From JAKSUT01 sp045616505 (GTDB lineage: Bacteria; Cyanobacteriota; Vampirovibrionia; Gastranaerophilales; Gastranaerophilaceae): a stretch of DNA of 58,802 nt. The notes under the pieces were generated by a model, which saw nothing but the letters and a program-made list of their open reading frames with translations, was not told the DNA's origin and did not search any database. The DNA lies in contig JAZLGV010000127.1 of the NCBI GenBank assembly GCA_045616505.1, forward strand, positions 1-58,802, read 5' to 3'. The translations under genes and the position numbers were made by a program. This document shows positions 9,176-18,826 of the stretch, one piece after another (the stretch's first letter is position 1; every line of letters starts with the position of its first letter).

Positions 9176-9499
9176 TTATAAATGTTTTTCAATGTTTGAA
9201 ATGATTGAAGATTTTGGCATTAAACCAACAAGTCTTTCAACTGCTTCGCCATCTTTGAATAAAAGTAAACTTGGCAAACCGCTGATAGAATATTCTTTTG
9301 CGATTTTTAAGTTTTCGTCAGTATTAACTTTTACAACTTTTATTCTTCCTGAAAATTCTTCTGCAATTTCATCCATAACAGGACCAAGTTTTCTACAAGG
9401 ACCACACCATGGAGCCCAAAAATCTACAACAACAGGTGAAGTTGAATTAACTACTTCTTCTGCAAAATTGTTATCTGTAACTTCTATTGCGTTTGACAT
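9176..9499 (-). CDS. trxA: Thioredoxin
   Basis: A 107-residue cytoplasmic thioredoxin. The redox motif WCGPC sits at residues 31-35 in VVDFWAPWCGPCRKLGP, the cis-proline loop is SGLPSLLLF, and the chain ends in the usual amphipathic helix. GAGGAG lies 8 nt before ATG 9499. It is a single-gene unit sharing a bidirectional terminator with secY. Confidence 0.96.
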   Translation of the reverse strand: MSNAIEVTDNNFAEEVVNSTSPVVVDFWAPWCGPCRKLGPVMDEIAEEFSGRIKVVKVNTDENLKIAKEYSISGLPSLLLFKDGEAVERLVGLMPKSSIISNIEKHL

Positions 9500-9618
9500 C
9501 TACACATCTCCTCTATGTAATAAATTTTTATTTCGTTTCCTATACTCTAGCATAAATTAAAAAATTTTTCAATCAGGCAAAAAGATATAAATTTTATCTG
9601 TTCATATTTTAAACTTTA

Positions 9619-9627
9619 TGATAAAAT
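9619..9627 (+). promoter_or_regulatory. Extended -10 promoter of the exonuclease gene
   Basis: TGA-TAAAAT lies 16 nt before ATG 9644, with GGGGG between as ribosome site. No good -35 is visible. Confidence 0.4.
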
Positions 9628-9643
9628 TACATTGGGGGAATTA

Positions 9644-10561
9644 ATGGCTAGAAAAAAAATAATTGAAATAGTTTTAGATACAGAAACAACTGGTCTTGAT
9701 TTTACAAGGGAAAGACTTGTAGAGTTTGCCGCAGTAAGACTTGAAAACGGTAAAATAAAAGATGAGTTTCAGACTTTAATTAATCCTGAACAACATATTA
9801 GAAAATCAAGTATTGCAATTCATGGTATTACTCAAGATATGGTTGCAGATGCTCCTACAGAAGCCGAAGCTATGCCAAAAATTTTAGAGTTTATTGGAGA
9901 TTATCCGATTGTTGCTCACAATGTTATTTTTGATTATTCATTTTTGAATGAAGCTTCTTTGAGAGTTACAGGAAAAAAACTAGAAAATGAAAGAATTGAT
10001 TCTCAATATATGTTTAAAGAAATTTATCCCGATTTAGAATCACATGGACTTCAAGCATTAACAGATAAATTTAAAGTAGAATTAAAAAATCATCATAGAG
10101 CTATGGCTGACACTATGGGGTTAGCTTTGGCTTATCCTCAACTTAAAAAATTGTATTTGCAAAAATATGACTGGGAACAAAAACAAATTGAAAATATTGA
10201 ATATTTATTAGAACGTTATTTACGTATTCAACAAAGTGTTTCTGTTATGCAGTCAGAATTGCAAGATTTGAAATCAGTTTTTAAATTGTATTTTGATTTA
10301 GGTGGAAAACCTGTCAAAGCTCAAACAGGTGAAACATTAGTTTATCAATCTCGTCAGTCTTTTGGTTATGATTTTGATAAAATTAAAGATGTTTTGGAAG
10401 AAATCGGAGCGTTGAATAAAGCTGTGAAGTTGAACAACGGTTTTGTAGATAGACTTGTTGGCGGTCAAAGTCTTGATGAAGAAAAAAGAAATATTATTAA
10501 AGATGCACGTCAAGAGTTGTCTGAAACTCGAAATGTTCAAGTAATAAAAGTAGGTAAATAG
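9644..10561 (+). CDS. DEDDh 3'-5' exonuclease, DnaQ/PolC-epsilon type
   Basis: Residues 1-175 are an RNase-T/DnaQ exonuclease: LDTETTG supplies Asp12 and Glu14, HNVIFDYSF the second Asp, and HHRAMADT the His and last Asp of DEDDh. It probably proofreads for DNA polymerase III or trims DNA in repair. Residues 175-305 form a charged helical tail that I do not recognise; the epsilon subunit is usually about 240 residues. ATG 9644 is chosen over TTG 9632 because GGGGG at 9634-9638 would fall inside the longer frame. A transporter gene follows after 25 nt. Confidence 0.85.
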   Translation: MARKKIIEIVLDTETTGLDFTRERLVEFAAVRLENGKIKDEFQTLINPEQHIRKSSIAIHGITQDMVADAPTEAEAMPKILEFIGDYPIVAHNVIFDYSFLNEASLRVTGKKLENERIDSQYMFKEIYPDLESHGLQALTDKFKVELKNHHRAMADTMGLALAYPQLKKLYLQKYDWEQKQIENIEYLLERYLRIQQSVSVMQSELQDLKSVFKLYFDLGGKPVKAQTGETLVYQSRQSFGYDFDKIKDVLEEIGALNKAVKLNNGFVDRLVGGQSLDEEKRNIIKDARQELSETRNVQVIKVGK

Positions 10562-10586
10562 ATAAAAGATAAAGTAGGGTAATGTT

Positions 10587-11987
10587 ATGCTAAAAGCACT
10601 TATTAATTTTTTTAAAGAACCTCCTGCAAAGGAAGAAATTAAAGACGAAGAACAAGTGAAAAAGATGTATTCTCACTTTAGATGGAGAGTATTCTATTCA
10701 AGTTTTATCGCATATATTGTATTCCATTTATGCCGTAAAAACTTGGCAGTAGCTTTGCCTTCAATGAGTAAAGAATTACATCTTACAAATACAGAGTTAG
10801 GTTTGTTGGGTTCAACATTGTACTTGACTTATGGTATTGGTAAATTTGTAAACGGAATTTTGGCTGATAGATCAAACGTAAGAACATTTTTGCCAACAGC
10901 ATTGATTTTATCAGCAATTTGTAACTTTTGTTTTGTAATTAGTGCAATTTTTGTTACTCCAGGACATGTTTCATTTTTTGGTTTACCAAGTGCAACAATT
11001 TTATTATGGTTAATGGCATTTTTCTGGGGTGCTAATGGTTGGTTTCAATCAATGGGGTTCCCACCAGTTGCAAAAACTTTATCTTATTGGTTCTCAAATT
11101 CAGAACGTGGAACTAAATGGTCAATTTGGTCTACTTCTCACCAATTAGGTGTATTCTTTGCAGTTATGTTATCAGGTTTTGCTATCGAACATTTAGGTTG
11201 GAAAGCAGCTTTTTATGTTCCAGCAATCGTTTGTGTGATTACTGGTGCTTGGCTATATAACAGATTGAGAGATAAACCTCAATCTTTGGGTTTACCTGAT
11301 ATTGAAAAATATAAAAATGAACCAGTTGTAGTTGCTGAAAAAGATTCAGAAGCTGATGTTTCTTATGGTCAAATCTTTAAAAAATATATTTTGTGCAACC
11401 CAGTTATTTGGATGTTAGCAGTAGCTTATATTTTTGTTTATATTGTAAGATTTGGTACAGAAGATTGGCTTGTTAAATATTTAGTTGAAGTAAAAGGCGA
11501 TTCTCTAACTTTAGCAAGTTCAAAATTGAGTTCTCTAGCTTTGATTGGTGCATTTGGTGCTATTTCAGCTGGTGTTATTTCAGATAAAGTGTTTAAAGGT
11601 AACAGAACACCAATTAACATTATTTTCTTAGTTGGATTGGTTGTAAGTTTGATTTGTTTCCAATTAAATACTAATTCAATGATGGACTTTGTTTGGGCTG
11701 CTTTGATTGGTATGTTTACATCTGGTCCTCAACTTCTAATCGGTGGACTTTGTGCAGTTGAAAGTAGTTCTAAAAAAGTTGCATCTGCTTCAATTGGTTT
11801 CACTGGTGCATTCGGTTATTTAGGTGCCGTTTTATCTTCATCTGGAACTGGTTATATGGTAGATAAATTTGGTTGGAACGGCGCAATTTATTTCTGGATA
11901 ATCGCAGCAATTATTTGTATTGTTATTTGCTTAGGTATCTGGGGATTTGATATTGCTAGAAAGAAAAAAGCAAAAGCTAACCAATAG
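10587..11987 (+). CDS. Organophosphate:phosphate antiporter (GlpT/UhpT/UhpC family)
   Basis: A 466-residue major-facilitator protein with 12 predicted helices. Family marks are FHLCRKNLAVALPSM in helix 1, DRSNVRTFLP in loop 2-3, GWFQSMGFPP in helix 4, and LRDKPQSLGLP before the central loop. These place it in the OPA group, which exchanges glycerol-3-phosphate or hexose phosphates for phosphate. I cannot tell glycerol-3-phosphate from sugar-phosphate use, nor exclude a UhpC-like sensor. TAGGG precedes ATG 10587; a strong terminator follows. Importing host phosphorylated sugars would suit a fermenter. Confidence 0.85.
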   Translation: MLKALINFFKEPPAKEEIKDEEQVKKMYSHFRWRVFYSSFIAYIVFHLCRKNLAVALPSMSKELHLTNTELGLLGSTLYLTYGIGKFVNGILADRSNVRTFLPTALILSAICNFCFVISAIFVTPGHVSFFGLPSATILLWLMAFFWGANGWFQSMGFPPVAKTLSYWFSNSERGTKWSIWSTSHQLGVFFAVMLSGFAIEHLGWKAAFYVPAIVCVITGAWLYNRLRDKPQSLGLPDIEKYKNEPVVVAEKDSEADVSYGQIFKKYILCNPVIWMLAVAYIFVYIVRFGTEDWLVKYLVEVKGDSLTLASSKLSSLALIGAFGAISAGVISDKVFKGNRTPINIIFLVGLVVSLICFQLNTNSMMDFVWAALIGMFTSGPQLLIGGLCAVESSSKKVASASIGFTGAFGYLGAVLSSSGTGYMVDKFGWNGAIYFWIIAAIICIVICLGIWGFDIARKKKAKANQ

Positions 11988-12016
11988 TTAGTTTAAAAAC
12001 GATAAAGTATAATTTT

Positions 12017-12046
12017 GCGAGGCTCAAGAAAATTCTTGAGCCTCGC
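12017..12046. terminator. Rho-independent terminator after the antiporter gene
   Basis: A 14-bp perfect GC-containing stem (12017-12030 with 12033-12046) is followed by TTTTATTTT. It ends the exonuclease-antiporter transcript. Confidence 0.92.
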
Positions 12047-12096
12047 TTTTATTTTAATTTAAGAAGTGTCTTTGATATTACGAGAATATAATTTTT

Positions 12097-12143
12097 TTTA
12101 AATCTGCAAGTCTTAATTTAAAGCCAAGATTTGCAGATTTAAA
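12097..12143. repeat. Imperfect palindrome between antiporter and pilD
   Basis: A 13-bp arm at 12097-12109 matches 12131-12143 inverted, and GTCTT/AAGAT continues the stem. The T run lies on the plus-strand 5' side, so it is not a standard terminator for the minus-strand pilD transcript. It may be a processing or 3'-end stabilising hairpin. Confidence 0.5.
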
Positions 12144-12162
12144 ATTTAATTTATTGATTTAA

Positions 12163-13224
12163 TTAGAATTGAATTAAGAATATCGCAATGAATGATGCAA
12201 CAACAAGAGCTGGGCCAAATGGCAAAAATGTCAAACCTCTTTCTTCTTTTTTGTCATCTGTTGTTGTTTCATCTGTGTTTTCTTCAAATTCTTTTATTTC
12301 TGTTCTTATGTTTTTAATAATTTGATAGCAGATATATGAGCCTAAAATGCCTAATATGATTACCATTATTGTATATATGGTTTCGTTAAGTTTGAAATTT
12401 AAGTTTAATGTTATCATTATTGCAAGATATATGAAAAATCCTATAAATGCGTAGAATGTTTTGAAATCCTTTTTATCAAAAAGCTTTTTCAAATAAATTG
12501 GAATAGTAAAACATACTTGAATAATCAATGCGTACATAATAATTGTTATTATATATCTCCAACCGAAAACTGCTCCAAGTGCTGCTGTAATGTATGTATC
12601 ACCTTCCCCGAAGGCTCTTGTTCCTGCAAAGATATAGCCTGTTCTTGCAAGTAATTCCATTAAGATGATGCCTAATATAATTCCTCCAAAAGAAGCTAAA
12701 ATAGAACCGTTTATTGGAAGTTGGAAGAATTTTAAGTTAAGCAGAATTTGTCCTTGATATAGGTTTGGAATATTGAATAAGTTATATAATAACCCACCAC
12801 CTAATAAGAAATATGCGTGCGTGTCGAAGATGATTTTTTCTTTTAGGTCAGTAATTGCCAAAATTATTAGAATAGAGGCAAAATACCATAAAAATATCAT
12901 GTTGAAACCAAGTCCGACTTTAAAAAATATTCCAACAAACATTAATCCTGTAAAAAGTTCTATCAATGGGTATTGAATACTGATTTTTTCTTTGCAATAT
13001 GCACATTTCCCACGCAAAATTATGTATGAAAGAATTGGAATATTGTGATACCATTTTAATTGATTTTGGCATTTTGGGCATTTTGAACGAGGTTTTACGA
13101 TAGATTCATTTGCTAAACCTCTTAAAATTATAACGTTCAAAAAACTTCCGATTGAAATTCCAATCAAAAAAATTAGAAACATTATTGATAAAAGAAGCAT
13201 AAATAGTTGTTCAAAAGATAGCAT
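12163..13224 (-). CDS. pilD: Type IV prepilin peptidase / N-methyltransferase
   Basis: Cleaves the leader of prepilins at the FTLAE site and methylates the new N-terminus, in the inner membrane. The N-terminal methylase part has a zinc-type Cys pair set (CPKC at 49-52, CAYC at 74-77). The aspartyl protease residues are Asp126 (ITDLKEKIIFD) and Asp209 (FGEGDTYITA, the GxGD motif). At 353 residues it is longer than the usual 250-290: an acidic, threonine-rich loop and one more membrane segment are added at the C-terminus. It starts directly after the sigma-factor stop codon, with AGGAAG inside the sigma gene's end. Two prepilins at 41.9-44.1 kb are likely substrates. Confidence 0.95.
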   Translation of the reverse strand: MLSFEQLFMLLLSIMFLIFLIGISIGSFLNVIILRGLANESIVKPRSKCPKCQNQLKWYHNIPILSYIILRGKCAYCKEKISIQYPLIELFTGLMFVGIFFKVGLGFNMIFLWYFASILIILAITDLKEKIIFDTHAYFLLGGGLLYNLFNIPNLYQGQILLNLKFFQLPINGSILASFGGIILGIILMELLARTGYIFAGTRAFGEGDTYITAALGAVFGWRYIITIIMYALIIQVCFTIPIYLKKLFDKKDFKTFYAFIGFFIYLAIMITLNLNFKLNETIYTIMVIILGILGSYICYQIIKNIRTEIKEFEENTDETTTDDKKEERGLTFLPFGPALVVASFIAIFLIQF

Positions 13225-14007
13225 TTATTCTTCCTTTGTTTTTGTAATGATGTCGTACATATCGCTTAAAGCCTGTTTTAAACGTCGTGAAACTTGCATT
13301 TGAGAGATATTTAATCTTTCGGCAATTTGACGTTGGTTAAGGTCTTCGTAATAATTAAGTTCTATTACTTCTTTAAGTTTTGGTTTTAATTTTGAAATAG
13401 CCTTTGTAAGCATAATTTTTTCTTCATAAGAAGTTAAAAATTCTTGATAATCACCAGAAGGGATTTTGTCTGCAAGTGAAGTTGCATCATCGTCTTCGTA
13501 AGACATCGTTTGGTCTAATGAAATTGTGCTTTTTCTTCGGTCTATTTCAATAATATTGTTTACTTTTTCTATTGGAAGTGCCATTTCTTCTGCGATGAGT
13601 TCAGATGTGGCATCAATTCCTTTTTCTGAGAATTTTTTAATAACGCAATTAATTCTATATGCAAGCTCTTGAATTTCTCTAGGAGCTTTAATCATTGAAG
13701 CTTTATCTCTCAAGTAGTGACGGATTTCACCTGTGATAAGATAAGTTGCGTAAGTTTTGAATTTTGTTCCTACGTTTGGGTTGAATAGATTTATAGCTTT
13801 TAAAAGCCCGATTGAACCTACTTGTATTAAGTCATCAATAGGGTCAGTTGAACGTCTCGCAAGTCCGCAAGCTATTCTTTTTACGAAAGGTATTGCAGCA
13901 ACTACAATAAGGTCTTGAAGCTGTTTTTTGACTTTTGAATCTTTAGTTTTACTAAAATCAACAAGCCATTCTTGAATTTGATTGAAATTTTCTTCTTGCG
14001 CTACCAA
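13225..14007 (-). CDS. RNA polymerase sigma factor, group 3 (SigB/SigF/FliA-like)
   Basis: 260 residues. Region 2 is DLIQVGSIGLLKAINLFNP with KFKTYATYLITGEIRHYLRD; region 3 follows (IKAPREIQELA); region 4 ends with a helix-turn-helix, QRQIAERLNISQMQVSRRLK. There is no region 1.1, as in alternative sigmas. TTG 14007 is the likely start, with GGAG 7 nt upstream. It is joined to pilD with no gap, so it is probably co-transcribed with it. In cyanobacteria group-3 SigF controls pilus genes, which makes a pilus regulon a reasonable inference here. No anti-sigma gene is adjacent. Confidence 0.92.
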   Translation of the reverse strand: MVAQEENFNQIQEWLVDFSKTKDSKVKKQLQDLIVVAAIPFVKRIACGLARRSTDPIDDLIQVGSIGLLKAINLFNPNVGTKFKTYATYLITGEIRHYLRDKASMIKAPREIQELAYRINCVIKKFSEKGIDATSELIAEEMALPIEKVNNIIEIDRRKSTISLDQTMSYEDDDATSLADKIPSGDYQEFLTSYEEKIMLTKAISKLKPKLKEVIELNYYEDLNQRQIAERLNISQMQVSRRLKQALSDMYDIITKTKEE

Positions 14008-14080
14008 TCCTTCGCTCCAATACGATGTAATACCTTTGTATTTCTTTAATTATACCATTAGAAAAGAGTTTTTGTAAAGA

Positions 14081-16918
14081 TTATTTTCTGATAATATTAC
14101 CCAGTTGTTTTAAGTAGTCAGAATTTGCGTTGATTGTGTTTTCTGTCGCAACTATTGAAATCGTTGGATTAGTTGAGAATATGTATTTTGCAGCCGCTTG
14201 TATATCTTCTTTTGTTATTGAATCTATTAATTCAAGTGCTTGGTTGTCAGAAGTTGCACCATAGAAAGATTTTGCACCCAATAAAATAGAAATGTTTTTG
14301 TCTGCTGTTAATTCGTTATTATTTAAAATGCTATTTTTTATGCTTAGTTTTGCACTTTCTAATTCTTCTTCTGTTACACCTTCTTTTACCATTTTTTCAA
14401 TGTGTTTATTGAATCCGATAATTGATTTTTCAAGGTTGTTATAAGGTTCATTTTCTCCTGTACCGTTATCAGTTGTAGTTTTAATGTATAAATACTCTAC
14501 GCCTGAATTATCAACGTATTTTGTTTTTGAGCAAACTTGGTAAGCTAATTTTTGAGTTTCTCTTAAATCTAAGAACAATCTTGAAGATGCTGAACCACCT
14601 AAAATTGTGTTCATAATTGCAAATGTTGCATTATCTTTTAGGTTTTTGTTTGTTTTAAATTTATAACCCATTTGAATTTCAGCTTGTGATTTATTATGAG
14701 TTTGAACTACTATGTTTTTGTCTGTAACAGGGATATAAGAGTCAAATAATGAAGCTTTTGCAGGCTTAAATGTTTGGAAATCTGTGCATAATTCACTTAA
14801 AATTTCGCTTTTTATATCTGTTTCAGAATTATCAAATGGAGCAGAAATTGCAGTTTGCGCTTGTGCATTATTCATTAAATATTGATAAAAGCCTTCAATA
14901 TCTTCTAATTTGATATTGTCTAGGTTTGCTAATATGTCTTCTGGTGTTGTTGCGTAGAATTGACCTTTGAACATTTCTGCCATAAGTGCATCTTGTGAGT
15001 TTTTGTCAATTGTAATTAAGTTGTCCATTATTAAATTTTTTGCATATTTTAAATCTTCTTCTGTGAAACGAGGATTTAATAATACTTTTTTAAATTCTTT
15101 AATGGCTGATGTTGATTCTTTTGGTAAAAACATCGCATTTACATACATTTGATTTTCTGTTGCATCGAAGTCAGCTTGAATACCTTGTGTTTCAAGATTT
15201 GTGAAGAATGTTTTTTTGTCTTCTTCGGCTGTTCCTCTATTCAATATGATTGATAAAATTTCAGCTACTCCAGGTTTGATATCTGCTGGCGCTTCTGTTT
15301 TTAGTACCATATCAAGTGCAACTAAATTTTTGTCAATTGTTTGAGTTGTAACTTGCATATTGTTTGGAAGGTCATATTGATTTAATTTTGTTGCATCAAT
15401 TGCTTCTTTATGAATGCTTTTTCCAAATGAAACAGCATTTGTTTTTTGGTAGTTTTCGTTGATTGTTTGAGTGTTTGTGTTTTGTGGGTGAACAACGGTG
15501 ATTGCAACTTTACTCATATCAAAGTATTTTTTTGCAAATTCTACCATATCTTTTGAAGTCATTTCATCAATAACTTTTTCAAATTCCATAACACTTTGTA
15601 TGTCATTATCAAGCATTGCTGTTCCGACTGCTTGGTTGATTAACTCAGAACTTTCAAATACTTGTGCTAAGTTTAGTTTAAGTTTGTTTTTTACGATTGC
15701 AAGTTCTTCTTTTGTTGGCGGATTTGTTTCCAAATCATTAATTTCATCAAATACTAATTTGATTGCGTTTTCAATGTTTTCTTCTGTTGTTTGAGTAGAG
15801 AATAGAATTACAGTGTTATCTGTTGGTTTTGTCCCCATTCTATCTGTTGCTAAATATGCGTTTGTTTCGATTTTATCAAGAGTTTTGTTTAATCTTGCAG
15901 TTGATGAACCAACTAGGAAGAATTGGAAAGCATCTAGTAAAATTTTATCTTTTGTTTGGTTGTTTTTAGGACCGCTAAAACCAATGCTTACAATAGATGC
16001 GTTTGTTTTGTCTGAAATGATATCGTTTCTAACTGTTTTGTTTATTGGTGTTAGATTTTCAAAATTTCTTGCTTTAGTTGGTTGTGCTTCTGATTTGAAA
16101 TATTTTGAAATTAATTTCATTGTTTCATCAGGAGTAACATCTCCAGTTATAACTGTAACCATATTTGATGGATAATAGTTTCTTGAGTAATAATCGATTA
16201 CATCTTTTTGTGTTAGTTTATTGATGTTATCAACAGTTCCGCCAATTACATCTTTTGAAGTTGTTTTTATGTTGTATAAAAGTTTTATTGTGTTGTTTGT
16301 TGCAATGTTTTCTGGGTCATCTAAAATCATATTGATTTCAGATGTTACAGGTCCTTTTTCTTTTTCTAACATATTGTTAGCAAATTTTGGAGTTTCAAGC
16401 ATTGTGGCGTGTAGTTTTATTTTGTTTTCCAAATCGCCTTCATTGAGTAGATTTGATTGAATATAATAATCTGTTGCCGCAAAACTTGTTGAAGCGTTTG
16501 TGTAAGCGCCCATTTTGTTTACAGTTGAGAAAAATTCTCCAGCATCAAGTCCTTCAGAACCATTGAATAAGTTGTGTTCGATAAAGTGGCTTATGCCTCT
16601 TACGTTGTCAGGTTCGTTCATAGAACCTGTATTTACATAAGTTTTTACAATTGTTGGACCTTTTTTAGGTATGATGACAACACGTTGTCCGCTTGCAAGT
16701 TTGTAGTTGTGTGCTTTTGTGTTGCAAGGAAGTTCTATCGTACCTAAAGAGCTATATTTTTGTGGAACTTTTACATTGTAGTCAGGAGTTATAATAGGTG
16801 ATTTTTTGTTGCTTTTTATAGGATTGTCGATACCAAGAGAACTTTTGTTGTCCTCTTGTGTCGGAATATAGCGAATGTTCGCCTTAAAATTTATATTGTT
16901 AATTTGATGAATATTCAC
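14081..16918 (-). CDS. Two-lobed M16 (pitrilysin-type) zinc peptidase with F-x-A N-terminal tag
   Basis: A 945-residue double M16 protein. The N-terminal lobe has the inverted zinc motif HFIEH (111-115) and a third ligand, probably Glu194 in GPVTSEI. The C-terminal lobe has the same fold pattern but no HxxEH (GVAEILSIILNRG), so it is a non-catalytic partner lobe, as expected for fused M16 proteins. No signal peptide is visible; the chain starts MNIHQINNINFKAN, resembling the short N-terminal motif of three other proteins in the window. GTG 16918 follows AGGA by 6 nt. Function is peptide degradation or processing; location unknown. Confidence 0.92.
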   Translation of the reverse strand: MNIHQINNINFKANIRYIPTQEDNKSSLGIDNPIKSNKKSPIITPDYNVKVPQKYSSLGTIELPCNTKAHNYKLASGQRVVIIPKKGPTIVKTYVNTGSMNEPDNVRGISHFIEHNLFNGSEGLDAGEFFSTVNKMGAYTNASTSFAATDYYIQSNLLNEGDLENKIKLHATMLETPKFANNMLEKEKGPVTSEINMILDDPENIATNNTIKLLYNIKTTSKDVIGGTVDNINKLTQKDVIDYYSRNYYPSNMVTVITGDVTPDETMKLISKYFKSEAQPTKARNFENLTPINKTVRNDIISDKTNASIVSIGFSGPKNNQTKDKILLDAFQFFLVGSSTARLNKTLDKIETNAYLATDRMGTKPTDNTVILFSTQTTEENIENAIKLVFDEINDLETNPPTKEELAIVKNKLKLNLAQVFESSELINQAVGTAMLDNDIQSVMEFEKVIDEMTSKDMVEFAKKYFDMSKVAITVVHPQNTNTQTINENYQKTNAVSFGKSIHKEAIDATKLNQYDLPNNMQVTTQTIDKNLVALDMVLKTEAPADIKPGVAEILSIILNRGTAEEDKKTFFTNLETQGIQADFDATENQMYVNAMFLPKESTSAIKEFKKVLLNPRFTEEDLKYAKNLIMDNLITIDKNSQDALMAEMFKGQFYATTPEDILANLDNIKLEDIEGFYQYLMNNAQAQTAISAPFDNSETDIKSEILSELCTDFQTFKPAKASLFDSYIPVTDKNIVVQTHNKSQAEIQMGYKFKTNKNLKDNATFAIMNTILGGSASSRLFLDLRETQKLAYQVCSKTKYVDNSGVEYLYIKTTTDNGTGENEPYNNLEKSIIGFNKHIEKMVKEGVTEEELESAKLSIKNSILNNNELTADKNISILLGAKSFYGATSDNQALELIDSITKEDIQAAAKYIFSTNPTISIVATENTINANSDYLKQLGNIIRK

Positions 16919-17029
16919 AAAAAATCCTATAGCTACAATTGTATATTATACAAAAAACCAGTTTCTTTTGAAAATTGACTTTTTTAGAAGTTTTTTCTTA
17001 ATATAATTTAAACTTTAATTTTTTTGTAA

Positions 17030-17035
17030 TATAAT
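17030..17035 (+). promoter_or_regulatory. -10 element exactly 6 nt before ATG (leaderless candidate)
   Basis: TATAAT, then six T, then ATG 17042. No Shine-Dalgarno is present, and the expected +1 coincides with the A of ATG. Confidence 0.55.
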
Positions 17036-17041
17036 TTTTTT

Positions 17042-18823
17042 ATGGTTGAAAATGAATTAGATATTATAAATACTTTTATAGTTGCTAAAAATTTTGAAGA
17101 AGCTAAAAAACATTTGGTTGATTTGGTTTCTAAAGATGGTAAAAATATTGAAGCGTTAAAGTTACTTGGGTTGTGTAATTTGAACTTAAAATTATACAAT
17201 GAGAGTAAATCAAATTTTGAAACTGTTGTTAAATATTTTGCCGATGATGCTGCATCTTGGTTTTATTTGGCAAATAGTTATGATTTTTTAGGCGATTTTT
17301 TATATGCAAAAACAGCATATTTGAAAGTTCTTGAGCTTCGTGAAAATTATATTGAAGCATATAGAAATCTTGGCGTAATTTATGTTAAAACTAAAGAATT
17401 TGAAAAAGCTATTGAGTTGATTGAAAAAGGCTTGAAAATAGCTCCGGATGATTATTTACTTTATTATGTCGGTGGCTCTGCATATTTATCAATTTATGAT
17501 TTTACTAAAAGTATTGAATATCTTGAAAAAGCAGTTAGTTATAAACCGTCAAATTCTCAACTTTATAACAATTTAGGAACTGCATATTTGTCAATTGGAG
17601 AATATCAAAAAGCACTTGATAATTTCTTGATTGCTTGTGAGTATGATTCTACAAATTCTTTGACTTATTACAATATGGGTTCAATTTTGCAAATAAAAAG
17701 TAAACACGAAGAAGCTTGTGAATTTTTCGAAAAGGCTTATGCTTTAGAACAAAAAGATATTTATTTGGTTTCGCTTGCACTTTCTGAATTCAAATCCGGT
17801 CAATATGAAAATGCTGCAAAACATTATAAAAAATTGATAAGTTTAAACCCTGAAAAATCTAATTTTAAATATAATTTGGCTTGTTGTTATGAAATGTTAA
17901 AAGAGTATCCAAAAGCTACAATTATTATGGAACAATTATTTACTCTTAATCCAAAATCTAAGTCAATTGCTATAAAATTAGCTGATTTGTATTTAAATCA
18001 AGGAAATCCAATTAAAGCAAAGAGTGTTTTTGAACATTATATGGCTCAAGGTTTGGTTTCGGATGATATTTATTTCTGCTATGCAAATATTTGTTTAAAA
18101 ACAGGTGATTCGGATTTAGCACAAAATATATTTAAAAAAGTTATTGAATTAAATCCTGAGTCAGCTGAGGCTCATAAAAATTTAGGGGTTTTATATCTTT
18201 CAAAACGATTATTTGATTATGCAAAAGATGAATTTGAAAAAGCATATAGTATTGCTCCTAATGATGCAGAAATTGTTTTTGAATATGCTAATTTCTTGCA
18301 CGCAGTAAATGAATTTAAAAAAGCAAGTGAAATGTATTTGCAAGCTATTGAAATAAATCCTGAAAATCCTAATTATAAATTGTTTGCAGCGATTAATTTT
18401 AACAGCTTGAATGATTTAGAATCTGCAGAAAAATATATTGATGAAGCGATGCATCGTTTAAGTACGATTTTTGCACTTCAAACGGCTGCTGGAATTTATT
18501 ATGCTAATAAAAATTATAATAAAGCGTTTATCGCTCTTACAAATATATTAGAACAAGATGTGAAAAATGTTGATGCAAGAAATTTGTTAGCACTTGTTTA
18601 TATTGAAAAGAAAGAGTATGAAAAAGCTAATAATTTGTTGGAATTGTTGTTGGAAAGTTTTCCAACAAATACAATGTTGTTAGTGAATAGTGCAAAATGT
18701 TTAGAAAAAATGAAAAACTATGAACTTGCAAAAGAACGCTTGGATAAGGTTTTAGAAGTTATTCCAGATGCTGAAGATGCATTAGCATTGATGAAAAAAG
18801 TTGAAAAGAAATTGGTTAAGTAA
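17042..18823 (+). CDS. Large TPR-repeat protein
   Basis: 593 residues made almost wholly of about 15-16 tetratricopeptide repeats (for example NNLGTAYLSIGEYQKALDNF and KNLGVLYLSKRLFDYAKDEF). There is no signal peptide or membrane segment, so it is probably a cytoplasmic scaffold. No catalytic domain is visible. Start ATG 17042 has no ribosome site but is placed 6 nt after TATAAT. It diverges from the M16 peptidase gene and converges, 3 bp apart, on a pair of exported paralogues; another TPR gene lies on the other side of that pair. Partner unknown. Confidence 0.85.
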   Translation: MVENELDIINTFIVAKNFEEAKKHLVDLVSKDGKNIEALKLLGLCNLNLKLYNESKSNFETVVKYFADDAASWFYLANSYDFLGDFLYAKTAYLKVLELRENYIEAYRNLGVIYVKTKEFEKAIELIEKGLKIAPDDYLLYYVGGSAYLSIYDFTKSIEYLEKAVSYKPSNSQLYNNLGTAYLSIGEYQKALDNFLIACEYDSTNSLTYYNMGSILQIKSKHEEACEFFEKAYALEQKDIYLVSLALSEFKSGQYENAAKHYKKLISLNPEKSNFKYNLACCYEMLKEYPKATIIMEQLFTLNPKSKSIAIKLADLYLNQGNPIKAKSVFEHYMAQGLVSDDIYFCYANICLKTGDSDLAQNIFKKVIELNPESAEAHKNLGVLYLSKRLFDYAKDEFEKAYSIAPNDAEIVFEYANFLHAVNEFKKASEMYLQAIEINPENPNYKLFAAINFNSLNDLESAEKYIDEAMHRLSTIFALQTAAGIYYANKNYNKAFIALTNILEQDVKNVDARNLLALVYIEKKEYEKANNLLELLLESFPTNTMLLVNSAKCLEKMKNYELAKERLDKVLEVIPDAEDALALMKKVEKKLVK

Positions 18824-18826
18824 TTT

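Noticed and set aside
12163..13224. Fusion or frameshift as cause of the long PilD
   Set aside because: The frame is continuous and the catalytic residues are intact; the extra C-terminal loop and helix look like a normal extension.
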